Made by a program: the position numbers and the translations under genes. A stretch of DNA of 64,000 nt from Shewanella sp. KT0246 (GTDB lineage: Bacteria; Pseudomonadota; Gammaproteobacteria; Enterobacterales; Shewanellaceae), in NCBI RefSeq assembly GCF_019654955.1, contig NZ_BPEV01000014.1:54512-118511 (forward strand). The letters run 5' to 3'. Position 1 is the first letter of the stretch; each line of letters starts with the position of its first letter. The notes beneath the pieces are model-generated. The model searched no databases, was not told the origin of the DNA, and was given only the letters and a program-made list of their open reading frames with translations. Positions 45,658 to 56,317 of this stretch are shown in pieces.

Positions 45658-45922
45658 GCTCTGCTGTTTACCTTAAACGATTCGATAATTGGCGCCTATT
45701 ATACCCAAACTACTTAAAGATGCGAGATTAGCCTTAAGCCTGACTATTGATGTAGGTCATTATTCGTAAATTATTTGGAGTTAAATGGTGGAAACTGTTA
45801 AATTTTGAGTCTTGGGTCACTGCCCTAATGGGTAGGGTTCATGTTAATCTAAGATAAATATAGATGTGCTGATTTTATTTTTAAAAACAACCTGCACTCA
45901 TAACTTGATAGGTTTATTCCAG

Positions 45923-46711
45923 ATGGTCATTTTTTCAGCTTCGGCTATGTTGTTTTATTGCATTGCACTTGTGCTAGTAACGAGTCGATTATTCCATGCA
46001 GAAGGTCCTAATCGTAGATTAGTGGCCATTTTTGCATCAATTGCAGTTGTGCTGCACGGTATCGCACTTTCGCAAACGATTTTCACCGCTGATGGGCAGA
46101 ACTTTAGTTTAACCAATGTAATATCATTGGTTAACTGGATTATCGCATTCAGCTTTACCATCATCATGCATCGCTTAAAAGTAATTGTGGTGGTCCCAGT
46201 GGTTTATGCTTGCTCGGTGATCTCGGTAGCTGTTTTGTGGTTAATTCCACCTCAGTACATTATCCATTTTGATATTCATCCAGAGATTTTAGCCCACATT
46301 GTGCTTTCTCTAATGGCATACAGTGCATTAATGATTGCCGCACTTTATGCAATTCAATTGTTGTTGATTCAGAACAAACTCAAAAACAAAAAAGCAATGA
46401 TGAGCCCTGGCATGCCACCTTTAATGACAGTTGAAAAACAACTTTATCATTTAGTGACTATCGGCATGATTCTACTGACCCTATCCTTAGCCACTGGTTT
46501 TATCTTTTTAGAAGATATGTTTGAAGACGGAAAAGGTCACAAAGCTATTTTATCAATCTTAGCTTGGTTAGTTTATGGTGCGATGCTTTGGCAGAACTAT
46601 GCCATTGGTTGTAGAGTCCGCACTGCTGTTATTTACACATTATCAGGGGCAACATTATTGTCTTTAGCTTATTTTGGCGCTCGAATAGTGACTGAAATCA
46701 TTTTAAGATAA
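45923..46711 (+). CDS. ypjD: CcsA/HemX-type membrane protein YpjD
   Basis: 262 aa with about eight hydrophobic segments, starting MVIFSASAMLFYCIALV. Two His conserved in the cytochrome c assembly fold are visible (VLHGIAL and HIVLSLMAY), and VSVAVLWLIPP precedes the second. It resembles E. coli YpjD, of unclear function, next to ffh. The ATG at 45923 is chosen; the frame is open 19 codons further upstream but the extra stretch is not helical. No ccm genes nearby. Divergent from ffh in conserved order. Confidence 0.85.
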   Translation: MVIFSASAMLFYCIALVLVTSRLFHAEGPNRRLVAIFASIAVVLHGIALSQTIFTADGQNFSLTNVISLVNWIIAFSFTIIMHRLKVIVVVPVVYACSVISVAVLWLIPPQYIIHFDIHPEILAHIVLSLMAYSALMIAALYAIQLLLIQNKLKNKKAMMSPGMPPLMTVEKQLYHLVTIGMILLTLSLATGFIFLEDMFEDGKGHKAILSILAWLVYGAMLWQNYAIGCRVRTAVIYTLSGATLLSLAYFGARIVTEIILR

Positions 46712-46824
46712 ACTACAAATCTGGCAGGTACCCCCTCTCAGACTTGACACTCATGACGAATGATTGATACTCATCATTCGTCTTTTTTTTACTGTAAATT
46801 TTACTAAGTCAACTGGAGCCCTTT

Positions 46825-48108
46825 TTGGACGCCATTTCTACCAGCACACTTCTTCTCTCTTTACTGGTGTTAATCCTGATCTCAGCCTACTTTTCAGGTT
46901 CAGAGACAGCTATGATGACGTTAAATCGCTATCGTCTTCGTCACCTTGCTGCTAGCGGCCATAAGGGTGCGCAACGCGCATTAAAAATGCTTGAAAGACC
47001 AGACAGATTGATTGGGTTAATCTTGATTGGCAATAATTTAGTCAACATTTTAGCCTCTGCTATTGCCACAATCATTGGTATGCGCTTGTTTGGTGATGTC
47101 GGCGTTGCGATAGCTACCGGCGTGCTGACATTAGTGGTGTTAATTTTTGCAGAAGTCACTCCTAAAACCGTTGCAGCCCTCCACCCTGAACGTATTGCTT
47201 TCCCATCGAGTTTTTTACTACGTGGGTTACTTTCAGTATTATGGCCATTAGTTAAGGTCATTAACCTCATCACATCAGGTTTTTTGCGTCTATTAGGTAT
47301 TAAAAATATCAGCGTCAATGATGCATTAAGTCAGGAAGAGTTGCGTACTGTAGTCCATGAGGCTGGCGCCCTTATTCCACAACGACATCAAGAAATGTTG
47401 CTGTCGATCCTCGACTTAGAAAAGGTCACAGTTGAAGATATCATGATCCCTCGCTCCGATATCTATGCAATTAACGTTAATGACGAATTCAAACTGATTA
47501 ATAAACAAGTTACTCAAAGCCCTCATACTCGCGTATTAGTTTATCGCGATAACATCGATGATGCGGTTGGCTTTATTCATTTACGTGATGCTTTGCGGTT
47601 ACAGTCTAAGGAAGAGTTTAGTAAATCGTCTCTTCTTCGAGCTGTAAAAGAGCTGTATTTTATTCCCGAAGGCACACCTCTAACGGTTCAACTATCGAAC
47701 TTTCAACAGAACAAAGAACGCTTTGGCTTAGTAGTTGATGAGTATGGTGATATTCAAGGCTTAGTCACCCTAGAAGATATTCTTGAAGAGATTGTCGGTG
47801 ACTTTACTACCTCAATGATCACCACTGCCAGTGAAGATATTGATATTCAGCAAGACGGTAGCTTTGTCATTGATGCAACAATTAACATCCGTGATTTGAA
47901 TAAAGAGATGAAGTGGAACTTTTCAATAGATGGCCCTAAGACGCTCAATGGCTTAATTATTGAATACCTTGAAGATATCCCTGATGCTGGCACAAAGCTA
48001 AAAATAGATCATTATGATATAGAAGTGATTGAAGTATCCGACAACATGATCAAGGCCGTCAAAGTTATCCCTGGGCTAATTGAAGAACCTGAAGAAGATA
48101 CGGATTAG
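46825..48108 (+). CDS. CNNM/CorC-family transporter (YfjD/CorB-like)
   Basis: 427 aa. Four-helix DUF21 domain at residues 1-190 (SAYFSGSETAMMTLNRYRL), a CBS pair (TVEDIMIPRSDIYAINVND and a second half near residue 270), and a CorC_HlyC domain (DGSFVIDATINIRDLNKEM). Mg2+/Co2+ efflux or resistance is the family role. The start is a TTG at 46825, with GGAG eight bases before it; no earlier ATG fits the domain start. 113 bases after ypjD, the same order as enteric ypjD-yfjD. Confidence 0.9.
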   Translation: MDAISTSTLLLSLLVLILISAYFSGSETAMMTLNRYRLRHLAASGHKGAQRALKMLERPDRLIGLILIGNNLVNILASAIATIIGMRLFGDVGVAIATGVLTLVVLIFAEVTPKTVAALHPERIAFPSSFLLRGLLSVLWPLVKVINLITSGFLRLLGIKNISVNDALSQEELRTVVHEAGALIPQRHQEMLLSILDLEKVTVEDIMIPRSDIYAINVNDEFKLINKQVTQSPHTRVLVYRDNIDDAVGFIHLRDALRLQSKEEFSKSSLLRAVKELYFIPEGTPLTVQLSNFQQNKERFGLVVDEYGDIQGLVTLEDILEEIVGDFTTSMITTASEDIDIQQDGSFVIDATINIRDLNKEMKWNFSIDGPKTLNGLIIEYLEDIPDAGTKLKIDHYDIEVIEVSDNMIKAVKVIPGLIEEPEEDTD

Positions 48109-48146
48109 CACAAGCGTGTCTCTATTCAGTATTGATTATTAACATC

Positions 48147-48174
48147 AAAAAAGGCGCATCATGCGCCTTTTTGT
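48147..48174 (+). terminator. Terminator of the CNNM gene
   Basis: AAGGCGCAT-C-ATGCGCCTT with A and T flanks; convergent with the next gene and likely bidirectional. Confidence 0.9.
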
Positions 48175-48198
48175 TTACTAATAATGTTAAGTTTAATG

Positions 48199-48741
48199 CT
48201 ATGCAGCTTGTTTTCTTTTTGCTTCAAGGGCTCTACGTTTATCACGGGCAATCGGGGTTATCTCTGCCTCTAAAGGTTTGTTTATACCTAGCATAAAATA
48301 TAACTCTGCCATCAAGAAAAAAGGGCCAATGAGTAATTGATTTAAGTCATCAATAAAAGCGGGTTTAGCTTTTTCATATTTATGACCAATGAACTGAATC
48401 ACCCAACCAACAAAAAATACCCCTACACCAATAGCCCAAGCACCATTAAGCGTTGCTACCATCGATGATGTAATGAGCACTGGAATAATAAAAATCGTTA
48501 ATCCCAGCGCTAAACCTTTATGCAAAATGAAGTAATAAATGAGTGTGCCTATAGCAAAAATAGTGGCGATATTAATTTTTAAGCCATCTTCAGCTAAGAA
48601 TACAAAATTGATTGGTATCAAATTCAGTAACAAAAATACAGACCAAATGATGAGTGGTACGCCTACAAAGTGTGTTCTGATATTTTTAGGATTTAAATGC
48701 ACACTTTTATAAGTGGCGAGTTGTTCCACAGCCGTTTTCAT
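48199..48741 (-). CDS. Mpo1-like (DUF962/YGL010w) membrane protein
   Basis: 180 aa with four to five membrane helices. Motifs: TYKSVHLNPKNIRTHFVGVP at the N-terminus, and VGWVIQFIGHKYEKAKPA with GPFFLMAEL later; the histidines are the iron ligands proposed for the yeast Mpo1 2-hydroxy fatty acid dioxygenase. A fatty-acid alpha-oxidation role is therefore possible. Single gene; no relation to neighbours. Confidence 0.88.
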   Translation of the reverse strand: MKTAVEQLATYKSVHLNPKNIRTHFVGVPLIIWSVFLLLNLIPINFVFLAEDGLKINIATIFAIGTLIYYFILHKGLALGLTIFIIPVLITSSMVATLNGAWAIGVGVFFVGWVIQFIGHKYEKAKPAFIDDLNQLLIGPFFLMAELYFMLGINKPLEAEITPIARDKRRALEAKRKQAA

Positions 48742-48886
48742 TAGGAGTCCTTGTTATTTTTATAATGTAACACCCCATTAACTTACCCTATTTCAGCGAT
48801 GGAGCTCAAGCTCTAGATAAACAACTGTTTGAATCAGGAATAATAAAATACAGTCTAACTGCTGCATACATAGGCTTATAAAGCGC

Positions 48887-48912
48887 AATAAAAAAGGCGC
48901 ATAAGCGCCTTT
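48887..48912 (-). terminator. Terminator of the acpS transcript
   Basis: AAGGCGC-TTAT-GCGCCTT with T6 on the minus strand. Confidence 0.9.
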
Positions 48913-48943
48913 ATAATTTTCAAGGGGATAAAGAGCGATAAAA

Positions 48944-49324
48944 CTAAGATTCTATGATGACCGTCGACACTGCATAATGCAGTTCGTCAGCAATAGTAAT
49001 GTGCGCACAGGTAGCACCCAACTCATTCATTCTCGCTAAAGCACCATCGGTGAAACTTATCTGCGGAGCACCATTATCATTATTGCTGATATGAATGTGC
49101 TGAAACGATACACCACGTCCAATCCCAGTCCCAAGCGCTTTAGCAGCCGCTTCTTTCGCTGAATATCGCTTCGCAAGGTAACGATGTGGAACTTTAGATA
49201 CTTGATAAATATCGAGTTCCACAGCCGTTAATACACGTTTAGCTAATTTATCGCCAAGACGCTCATACTGCGACTCTATTCGCGCTATTTCGACAATATC
49301 AGTCCCTAAACCAATTATTGCCAT
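48944..49324 (-). CDS. acpS: Holo-[acyl-carrier-protein] synthase
   Basis: 126 aa. IIGLGTDIVEIARIE at the N-terminus (Mg2+ aspartate) and RYLAKRYSAKEAAAKALGTGIG (Glu/Lys catalytic) are the family motifs. Transfers phosphopantetheine to ACP. The ATG overlaps the pdxJ stop by one base. Confidence 0.97.
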   Translation of the reverse strand: MAIIGLGTDIVEIARIESQYERLGDKLAKRVLTAVELDIYQVSKVPHRYLAKRYSAKEAAAKALGTGIGRGVSFQHIHISNNDNGAPQISFTDGALARMNELGATCAHITIADELHYAVSTVIIES

Positions 49325-50061
49325 TACTCGCCTCTACGACCTTCTTGCATCAGTTGCTTCATATCTTTTACCGCTACAGCTAAACCATCAATCGCAGCAC
49401 GAGCAATAACTGCATGACCAATATTCAACTCATATAACTCTGGAATTGCTGCGATAGGCTTTACGTTATGGTAATGCAAACCATGCCCCGCATTAACGAT
49501 TAAACCTTTTCCATGGGCATACTTTGCCATTTCGGTAATTCGGGCTAATTCTAGTGACTGCTCAGCATCTGTTTTGGCATCAGCATAACAACCTGTATGA
49601 ATTTCAATATACGGAGCGCCTGAAGCAACGGCGGCATCAATTTGAGTTTTATCAGCATCTATGAATAAAGACACTTTGATACCTTCTGCCGCTAATCGTT
49701 TGACAGCTTGAGTTATTTTATCGAGCTGACCAGCAACATCTAAACCGCCTTCTGTCGTCAGTTCTTCACGCTTTTCAGGAACAAGACATGCGTAAGCTGG
49801 CTTTACATCACAAGCGATTGAAATCATTTCTTCAGTAACAGCAAACTCAAAGTTCATTCTTGTTTTTAATGTTTTAGCGAGTAAATAAACATCGCGGTCA
49901 ACAATGTGTCTGCGGTCTTCACGTAAATGGATAGTAATACCATCAGCGCCTGCGTGCTCTGCCACTGCTGCTGCATGAACAGGATCGGGGTATTCAGTAC
50001 CACGAGCCTGACGTAAAGTGGCAATATGGTCGATGTTAATTCCTAATAAAATTCCACTCAC
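49324..50061 (-). CDS. pdxJ: Pyridoxine 5'-phosphate synthase
   Basis: 245 aa beta/alpha barrel. The start is a GTG at 50061: AAGGAG is seven bases upstream and it reads (M)[20 protein letters not shown], the family N-terminus. An ATG 48 bases earlier has no such site. Motifs: [14 protein letters not shown] and [12 protein letters not shown]. Final step of the DXP-dependent vitamin B6 pathway. Operon with acpS. Confidence 0.96.
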   Translation of the reverse strand: MSGILLGINIDHIATLRQARGTEYPDPVHAAAVAEHAGADGITIHLREDRRHIVDRDVYLLAKTLKTRMNFEFAVTEEMISIACDVKPAYACLVPEKREELTTEGGLDVAGQLDKITQAVKRLAAEGIKVSLFIDADKTQIDAAVASGAPYIEIHTGCYADAKTDAEQSLELARITEMAKYAHGKGLIVNAGHGLHYHNVKPIAAIPELYELNIGHAVIARAAIDGLAVAVKDMKQLMQEGRRGE

Positions 50062-50222
50062 TGTGGGCTCCTTTATATTTTTATCGCCTGATGTCAGTTT
50101 TGACATCAATACTCAATTAGTTTTTATGAACACTTTATAAAGAAATCTACAGAGAAACTACTTTTTAAAATGTTCATTAGGCATGAAATCTAGGTCAAAC
50201 TATTGCCATAGTCCTTTACTTG

Positions 50223-50951
50223 CTATTCACTGTTGTTTTTTGGGGGATTTTTAATGAATAACTTTCTACTCAATAATGGCTTCCCACCTAGCAAAGGAGA
50301 TAATAGTAACCTCATTAAGCCTTTAGCTTGCACTAAATTATTTTCAGCAAGTTGTTTGGATTTTAAGTTAATTAGCATCTCACCTGATAATAAATGTCGG
50401 CTATTTGTCACGTTTGCCGATGCCTGCTGAGCCACAGGTAAAAAACCTTCATCTGCAATAATTCGATAGCTAGTCTCAGCAGTTATATTTTCACCTTGAG
50501 TGTCATATTCAAGGGATGGTAAAGCGCCTAATTCATTCAGCAATTCCATTTCAAAGTAACGTAAATGTTGAGAGTCAAACTCACTTGCAAGTGCCATTAA
50601 ACTGCGATGGTAATGTAAAAACAAGCCTTCAGCATGCTGGCCGGCATTAAGTACTCTAACCAGAAGTTCATTGAGGTACATCGCAGAATATAAACTATTA
50701 GACTTTAACGGTAATGCTGGTGCGGCTGGCTCAATTTGAGTAATAAATTTAAGTGAGGTATCAGCAGAGTCTGACTTGTTATTGAACTGAAATATCAGCG
50801 GCTGAAAAGGCTGAATGATACTTTTAATAGATTTTTTTCCGCTACCCACCCTGACTAAGGCATCAAGGCGACCTACACCATCGACTAACAGATTAACAAT
50901 CACACTTGATTCTCTGTAAGGACGATGGTGGAGTATATAGCCGCGCAGCAT
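50223..50951 (-). CDS. recO: DNA repair protein RecO
   Basis: 242 aa. N-terminal OB fold (GYILHHRPYRESSVIVNLLVDGVGRL) and a helical C-terminal part. The RecO_C domain has no zinc cysteines. Helps RecR load RecA on SSB-coated DNA. Lies 48 bases after era in the lepB-rnc-era-recO order. N-terminus MLRGYILHHRPY is typical. Confidence 0.95.
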   Translation of the reverse strand: MLRGYILHHRPYRESSVIVNLLVDGVGRLDALVRVGSGKKSIKSIIQPFQPLIFQFNNKSDSADTSLKFITQIEPAAPALPLKSNSLYSAMYLNELLVRVLNAGQHAEGLFLHYHRSLMALASEFDSQHLRYFEMELLNELGALPSLEYDTQGENITAETSYRIIADEGFLPVAQQASANVTNSRHLLSGEMLINLKSKQLAENNLVQAKGLMRLLLSPLLGGKPLLSRKLFIKNPPKNNSE

Positions 50952-50999
50952 CAGAGCGACGCCTAAAGGCTAATGGATAAGCACGAGACTGACATAGCG

Positions 51000-52004
51000 T
51001 TAGTCTTCGCCATAACCTAAGCTGCGCAGCGCACGTTCATCATCAGCCCAACCCGATTTAACTTTTACCCACACCTCTAAGAAAACTTTATTATCAAATA
51101 AGGTTTCCATATCAAGGCGAGCTTGGGTAGCAATGGTTCTAATACGTTCACCTTTGTTACCAATTACCATGCGCTTTTGACCTGTACGTTCGACCAAAAT
51201 CAAGGCATTGATTTGATAAACACCATTATCCATCATTTTAAATTGTTCGATTTCAACGGTAGCATCGTAAGGTAGTTCATCACCTAAGAAACGCATGAGT
51301 TTTTCGCGCACAATTTCAGAAGCCATAAAGCGCTGAGAACGGTCAGTCACATAGTCTTCAGGGAAATAAAATTGCCCTTCAGGTAATGACTCTTGGGCTA
51401 AATCTAAAATTCGCTGAACGTTAGTGCCTTTAGTTGCTGAAATTGGCAAAATTTCATCAAAGGTGAACTTTTCAGACAGCTCAGCTAGATAAGGAAATAG
51501 CGCTTCTTTATCTTTAATATTATCGACTTTGTTAATGGCTAAAACCGTTTTACGCTTTCCACTACCTTGTTGCAGTTTGTTAAGCACCATTTCGTCATCT
51601 TCAGTCCATGTCATACCGTCAACAACAAACACAACCATAGAAACATCAGCTAATGAACTGGCAGCAGCACGGTTCATTAAACGGTTGATAGCCCGTTTCT
51701 CATCAATATGAAGACCTGGAGTATCAATAAAGATGATTTGTTTCGCTTCATCAGTATGAATACCCATAATACGATGACGTGTGGTCTGCGGCTTTTTAGA
51801 AGTAATACTAACTTTTTGCCCAAGCAACTTATTCAATAAAGTCGACTTACCTACATTAGGGCGGCCGACAATGGCAACCATGCCACAAAAAGTCACTTCG
51901 TATTTAGCTTCAGCAGCGGGTGCAGCGCCATTCATCCTTGCCAATAATTCATCCAAGCTTGGCTCTGCTGGCGAGCTTTCTGGCAAGTCTGTTTTTTTGG
52001 TCAT
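51000..52004 (-). CDS. era: GTPase Era
   Basis: 334 aa. G1 [17 protein letters not shown]2 region [13 protein letters not shown]3 DTPGLH, G4 NKVD, and the C-terminal KH domain ([21 protein letters not shown]). 30S subunit maturation and 16S rRNA 3' end binding. Has an N-terminal extension of about 33 residues ([20 protein letters not shown]...) compared with E. coli. Overlaps rnc by four bases. Confidence 0.97.
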   Translation of the reverse strand: MTKKTDLPESSPAEPSLDELLARMNGAAPAAEAKYEVTFCGMVAIVGRPNVGKSTLLNKLLGQKVSITSKKPQTTRHRIMGIHTDEAKQIIFIDTPGLHIDEKRAINRLMNRAAASSLADVSMVVFVVDGMTWTEDDEMVLNKLQQGSGKRKTVLAINKVDNIKDKEALFPYLAELSEKFTFDEILPISATKGTNVQRILDLAQESLPEGQFYFPEDYVTDRSQRFMASEIVREKLMRFLGDELPYDATVEIEQFKMMDNGVYQINALILVERTGQKRMVIGNKGERIRTIATQARLDMETLFDNKVFLEVWVKVKSGWADDERALRSLGYGED

Positions 52005-52681
52005 TTATTAATTAGCTCCAATACCTGAGCAGCTGCTAGCTGTTCAGCTTTTCTTCTTGAAGTACTGACACCTGTCACTACTTTATCAATTTCTGAAATG
52101 CGACATTCAACCGTGAATGTCTGGTTGTGTGCATCACCTTTAACATCAACAACTTGATATTCAGGTAACGGCTTTTTATAACCTTGTAAGTATTCTTGAA
52201 GAATCGTTTTAGGATCCTTTTGATTAATACCCGGTTTAATTTCTGCTAAACGTTGCTTATACCAAGTCAGTAATAAGCCACGGCAAGTCTCAATATCAGC
52301 GTCTAGATAAATTGCGCCAATAATGGCTTCAACCGCATCAGCAAGGATCGATTCACGTCTAAACCCACCACTTTTTAGTTCACCAGGGCCTAAATAAAGG
52401 TAATCACCTAACTTGAACTCTTTCGCTATTACGGTAAGGGTTTCACCTTTTACTAACGTAGAGCGCATACGGCTTAAATCACCTTCGGTCACTTTTGGAA
52501 ATTGGTGATATAGCGCATCTGAAATAATGATTGATAGAATCGAATCACCTAAAAACTCAAGACGTTCGTTATGCTTTGAGGCAGCGCTTCGGTGCGTTAA
52601 TGCCTGAGTTAACAAATCCACGTTAGTAAACTCATAACCCAGCGTTCTGCATAAACGAGGTAAATTCTTTATTGGTTCCAT
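52001..52681 (-). CDS. rnc: Ribonuclease III
   Basis: 226 aa. Catalytic signature [17 protein letters not shown], a second acidic site [13 protein letters not shown], and a C-terminal double-stranded RNA binding domain. Processes rRNA precursors and other duplex RNA. The ATG overlaps the lepB stop by one base and the stop overlaps era by four bases. Confidence 0.98.
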   Translation of the reverse strand: MEPIKNLPRLCRTLGYEFTNVDLLTQALTHRSAASKHNERLEFLGDSILSIIISDALYHQFPKVTEGDLSRMRSTLVKGETLTVIAKEFKLGDYLYLGPGELKSGGFRRESILADAVEAIIGAIYLDADIETCRGLLLTWYKQRLAEIKPGINQKDPKTILQEYLQGYKKPLPEYQVVDVKGDAHNQTFTVECRISEIDKVVTGVSTSRRKAEQLAAAQVLELINK

Positions 52682-53595
52682 TACTTAATTGCACCTACTC
52701 TGTCAAAACGAACACCTGTTGGTACCCAAGTTGGCAACCAGCTGCTAGCTGGACGTTCAAATTCAAAACTAATCCAAATGGCAACCGCTTTACCGACTAA
52801 GTTAGCTTCAGGGACAAATCCCCAAAAACGACTGTCAGTACTGTTATCGCGGTTATCACCAATTGCAAAGTATTCCCCTTCAGGAACAATAAACTCACCT
52901 ACCGCGGTGCCAGCTTGTTCGTAAAAATGATTACTAAAGTCTGGACGTGACGGGTTAATTAGAATGTCATGTGCTACGTCACCAAGTTGCTCTGTGTAAC
53001 GAGATAATGGAATGCCTTCCTGTGAAAACTCACCACGATTGACATTACTTAACTTAATAGCTTTGGCTGGGGGACAATTGGTTCCTTCTTCACACTTTGG
53101 TTCAATTAAAAATTGCTTATTTTGATAAACGATTCGGTCGCCAGGCAAACCGATAACTCTTTTAATATAGTCTATTTGTGGGTTTTCTGGATATTTGAAT
53201 ACGAACACATCACCACGCTCAGGCTCGCCCGTTTCAACTAATTTGCTGCGCCAAACTGGGTCGCGTAATCCATAGCTAAATTTCTCAACGAGAATAAAGT
53301 CACCAACAAGCAGCGTTGGTTTCATTGAACCCGAAGGAATTTGAAAAGGCTCATAAATGAAAGAACGTAAAATCAATACGAAGGCAATCACTGGGAATAT
53401 TGAATGGGCAAATTCAACTACCACAGGCTCACGAGTGATGACTTCTTTTGCTTCGTCACTCAAATCTGATTGTTTTGCTTCTGCAATTGCAAGCTTTTCG
53501 CGGCGCTTTGGCGCAAACGCGATAACATCGACGAGCCAAATCAAACCACTCACGAGAGTGACTATAACTAAAATAAGAGAAAAATGGGCTGCCAT
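52681..53595 (-). CDS. lepB: Signal peptidase I
   Basis: 304 aa, two N-terminal membrane helices. Catalytic Ser90 is in [14 protein letters not shown] and the Lys in [15 protein letters not shown]-terminal [14 protein letters not shown] is the family signature. Releases exported proteins, such as those with signal peptides in this window. Follows lepA; operon lepA-lepB-rnc-era-recO. Confidence 0.98.
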   Translation of the reverse strand: MAAHFSLILVIVTLVSGLIWLVDVIAFAPKRREKLAIAEAKQSDLSDEAKEVITREPVVVEFAHSIFPVIAFVLILRSFIYEPFQIPSGSMKPTLLVGDFILVEKFSYGLRDPVWRSKLVETGEPERGDVFVFKYPENPQIDYIKRVIGLPGDRIVYQNKQFLIEPKCEEGTNCPPAKAIKLSNVNRGEFSQEGIPLSRYTEQLGDVAHDILINPSRPDFSNHFYEQAGTAVGEFIVPEGEYFAIGDNRDNSTDSRFWGFVPEANLVGKAVAIWISFEFERPASSWLPTWVPTGVRFDRVGAIK

Positions 53596-53786
53596 TGGGT
53601 ATTAAGCTCCTGCCTTACACTTTAAAATGGATTCAGTGATTTAAACTGCTTAATAAGTATCCTGTGTAGGTCATTCAGAATCACTGTCTGTAATGTTACA
53701 AAGTATACAAAATCACTTCGTTTGCAAAATTAACTTTTGCTCATAAATTTTTCAAAAAACGTATAAAAATGACTTTTAGGAATAAC

Positions 53787-53807
53787 AACGCCGCAAACTG
53801 CGGCGTT
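53787..53807. terminator. Perfect hairpin between lepA and lepB
   Basis: AACGCCGCA-AAC-TGCGGCGTT, nine-base arms, but neither side has a good T tract. It may be an mRNA processing or partial termination signal in the 259-base gap between lepA and lepB. Confidence 0.5.
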
Positions 53808-53854
53808 ATCTTTACTCTTATTAAAAGCCTCAGTAAGGCTTATTGATTAAGAGC

Positions 53855-55645
53855 TTAGTCATTTAGCTTCAATACGGCTAAAAACGCTTCTTGAGGTACT
53901 TCAACATTACCTACCTGCTTCATACGTTTTTTACCGTCTTTTTGCTTCTGTAATAATTTCTTCTTACGAGAAACATCGCCACCATAACATTTTGCTGTTA
54001 CGTCTTTACGCATCGCTTTAATATTTGAACGCGCAATAATCTGGCTACCAACTGCTGCTTGAATAGCAATATCAAACATTTGTCTTGGAATAAGCTCTTT
54101 CATCTTATCAACAAGTGCTAAACCGCGATGACGGATGTTTGAACGGTGAATAACCATTGCTAAAGCATCGACGCGATCACCATTAATCAAGATATCTAAG
54201 CGAACCATGTCAGCAGCTTCAAAACGAACAAAGTTATACTCTAATGATGCATAACCGCGACTGGTAGATTTTAGACGGTCAAAGAAATCCATCACCACTT
54301 CTGCCATTGGCAGTTCGTAAGTCACAGATACTTGATTACCGTGATAAACCATATTGGTTTGAACACCACGTTTTTCAACACATAAGGTAATGACGTTACC
54401 TAAGTATTCTTTTGGTACCAACATGTTAGCTTCAACAATTGGTTCACGAATTTCTTCGATATTGTTTATCGCAGGTAAACCTGATGGGTTATCGACATAC
54501 AAAACTTCGCCACTAGTCATTTCAACTTCGTAAACTACAGTAGGCGCTGTGGTAATCAAATCAAGATTGTATTCACGTTCTAAACGTTCTTGAATGATTT
54601 CCATGTGCAGTAAGCCAAGGTAACCAATACGGAAACCAAAACCTAGCGCAGACGATGATTCAGGCTCGAAGAATAATGAAGCGTCATTCAAACTCAGCTT
54701 ATTCAATGCCTCACGGAAGTTTTCAAATTCATCGGTAGAGATTGGGAAAACACCAGCGTAAACCTGCGGAGTCACCTTTTTAAAACCAGGAAGTGGCTCT
54801 TCTGCACCATTTTTAGCGTGTGTGAGCGTATCACCTACAGGCGCGCCGTGGATCTCTTTAATACCAGAGATAACAAAACCAACTTCACCAGCTTTTAAGT
54901 CAGGTGTGTCCGTTTGTTTCGGCGTAAAAATACCAACTCGGTCAGCATTGTAGTTCTGACCTGTCGACATCACTTTAAATTTGTCGCCTTTCTTTAGTAC
55001 GCCATGTTTAATACGAACTAAAGACACGACGCCTAAATAGCTGTCGAACCAGGAATCAATAATCAATGCTTGCAGTGGAGCATCAACATCACCTTCAGGT
55101 GGCGGAATATCAGAAACGATGGTTTCTAATACATCTTTAATACCGATTCCGGTTTTAGCTGAACAACGAACGGCATCCATGGCGTCAATACCAACAATGT
55201 CTTCAATTTCAGCTGCGACGCGATCAGGATCTGCTTGTGGCAAATCAATCTTGTTTAAGATTGGTACCACATCAAGGTCCATTTCAAGCGCGGTATAACA
55301 GTTAGCAAGTGTTTGTGCTTCTACGCCTTGCCCCGCATCAACAACCAACAATGCGCCTTCACACGCAGCAAGCGAACGAGATACCTCATACGAGAAATCA
55401 ACGTGACCAGGCGTGTCAATGAAGTTTAACTGATAGGTTTCGCCATCTTCAGCTTTATAATCGAGTGTAACACTCTGTGCTTTAATGGTAATACCACGCT
55501 CACGCTCGATATCCATAGAATCAAGAACTTGAGCGGCCATTTCACGGTCTGATAAACCACCACAAAATTGGATAAGGCGATCTGACAAGGTTGATTTGCC
55601 GTGATCGATATGAGCAATAACTGAGAAGTTTCTAATGTGTTTCAT
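53855..55645 (-). CDS. lepA: Elongation factor 4 (LepA)
   Basis: 596 aa translational GTPase. ATG 55645 gives the usual N-terminus [24 protein letters not shown]; earlier in-frame codons give a non-homologous tail. [22 protein letters not shown] and the C-terminal [18 protein letters not shown] motifs identify LepA. Acts on stalled or back-translocated ribosomes. 141 bases after rseC, upstream of lepB. Confidence 0.97.
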   Translation of the reverse strand: MKHIRNFSVIAHIDHGKSTLSDRLIQFCGGLSDREMAAQVLDSMDIERERGITIKAQSVTLDYKAEDGETYQLNFIDTPGHVDFSYEVSRSLAACEGALLVVDAGQGVEAQTLANCYTALEMDLDVVPILNKIDLPQADPDRVAAEIEDIVGIDAMDAVRCSAKTGIGIKDVLETIVSDIPPPEGDVDAPLQALIIDSWFDSYLGVVSLVRIKHGVLKKGDKFKVMSTGQNYNADRVGIFTPKQTDTPDLKAGEVGFVISGIKEIHGAPVGDTLTHAKNGAEEPLPGFKKVTPQVYAGVFPISTDEFENFREALNKLSLNDASLFFEPESSSALGFGFRIGYLGLLHMEIIQERLEREYNLDLITTAPTVVYEVEMTSGEVLYVDNPSGLPAINNIEEIREPIVEANMLVPKEYLGNVITLCVEKRGVQTNMVYHGNQVSVTYELPMAEVVMDFFDRLKSTSRGYASLEYNFVRFEAADMVRLDILINGDRVDALAMVIHRSNIRHRGLALVDKMKELIPRQMFDIAIQAAVGSQIIARSNIKAMRKDVTAKCYGGDVSRKKKLLQKQKDGKKRMKQVGNVEVPQEAFLAVLKLND

Positions 55646-55786
55646 TTGGATGAAATGACTACTACTAAAATGATGAAAATAATGGTGCCAAATTGTACCT
55701 GAATAAGGGGTTAATACCAATCAGAATCAATAGACCAATGGAAATCAATGTAAAAATAGGCGGTTTATATGGAAGATTTTAGCGTT

Positions 55787-56308
55787 TTAGCCGCGATGCA
55801 AACTCACAGCTTGACCTAAATAAGCTGTTATTACCGGTGTTGAAGACTTTTCTAATTTGGCAGCTTGTCGTTTTCCGGCAAACCAAGCACTAACCCCACC
55901 AATACAAGCAAATATCATTGAAGTGTAATCAGCGTTAACGCTTAACAAGTCGCCAAGCCATAAACCCATAGCTGCTCCAGCAAATAGTCCAATTAAAGGC
56001 ACAATATAAACCAACATAGCAGCTTTAATAATGACACTTTCAGGTAAAGCGAGCTTGAGCAAGTCGCCAACTTCACATGGCTTTTCACTCATTAATGAAA
56101 ATCGCTGACGTTTTACTGAAAAAGCTTTCGCCACAGTGGAAGTTCCGCAATTATCACTATTTGAACAATGATTACAGGCACTCTTAAGTTCAATTTCGAC
56201 CGTAACCCAGCCATCTGGGTTGTAAGCAGTAACAGTCGCAACTTCCTCCAGCATTGATTTACTCAATGCTGGCTGTTGTTCAGGCTTGTGCGAGGAAGGT
56301 TCCGACAT
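55787..56308 (-). CDS. rseC: RseC, sigma-E regulator / SoxR-reducing system protein
   Basis: 173 aa inner-membrane protein. The cysteine cluster ACNHCSNSDNCG precedes two membrane helices (residues about 95-140). Family role: positive modulation of sigma E and part of the SoxR-reducing complex. Last gene of rpoE-rseA-rseB-rseC, 9 bases after rseB. Confidence 0.93.
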   Translation of the reverse strand: MSEPSSHKPEQQPALSKSMLEEVATVTAYNPDGWVTVEIELKSACNHCSNSDNCGTSTVAKAFSVKRQRFSLMSEKPCEVGDLLKLALPESVIIKAAMLVYIVPLIGLFAGAAMGLWLGDLLSVNADYTSMIFACIGGVSAWFAGKRQAAKLEKSSTPVITAYLGQAVSLHRG

Positions 56309-56317
56309 GGTTGGGAT

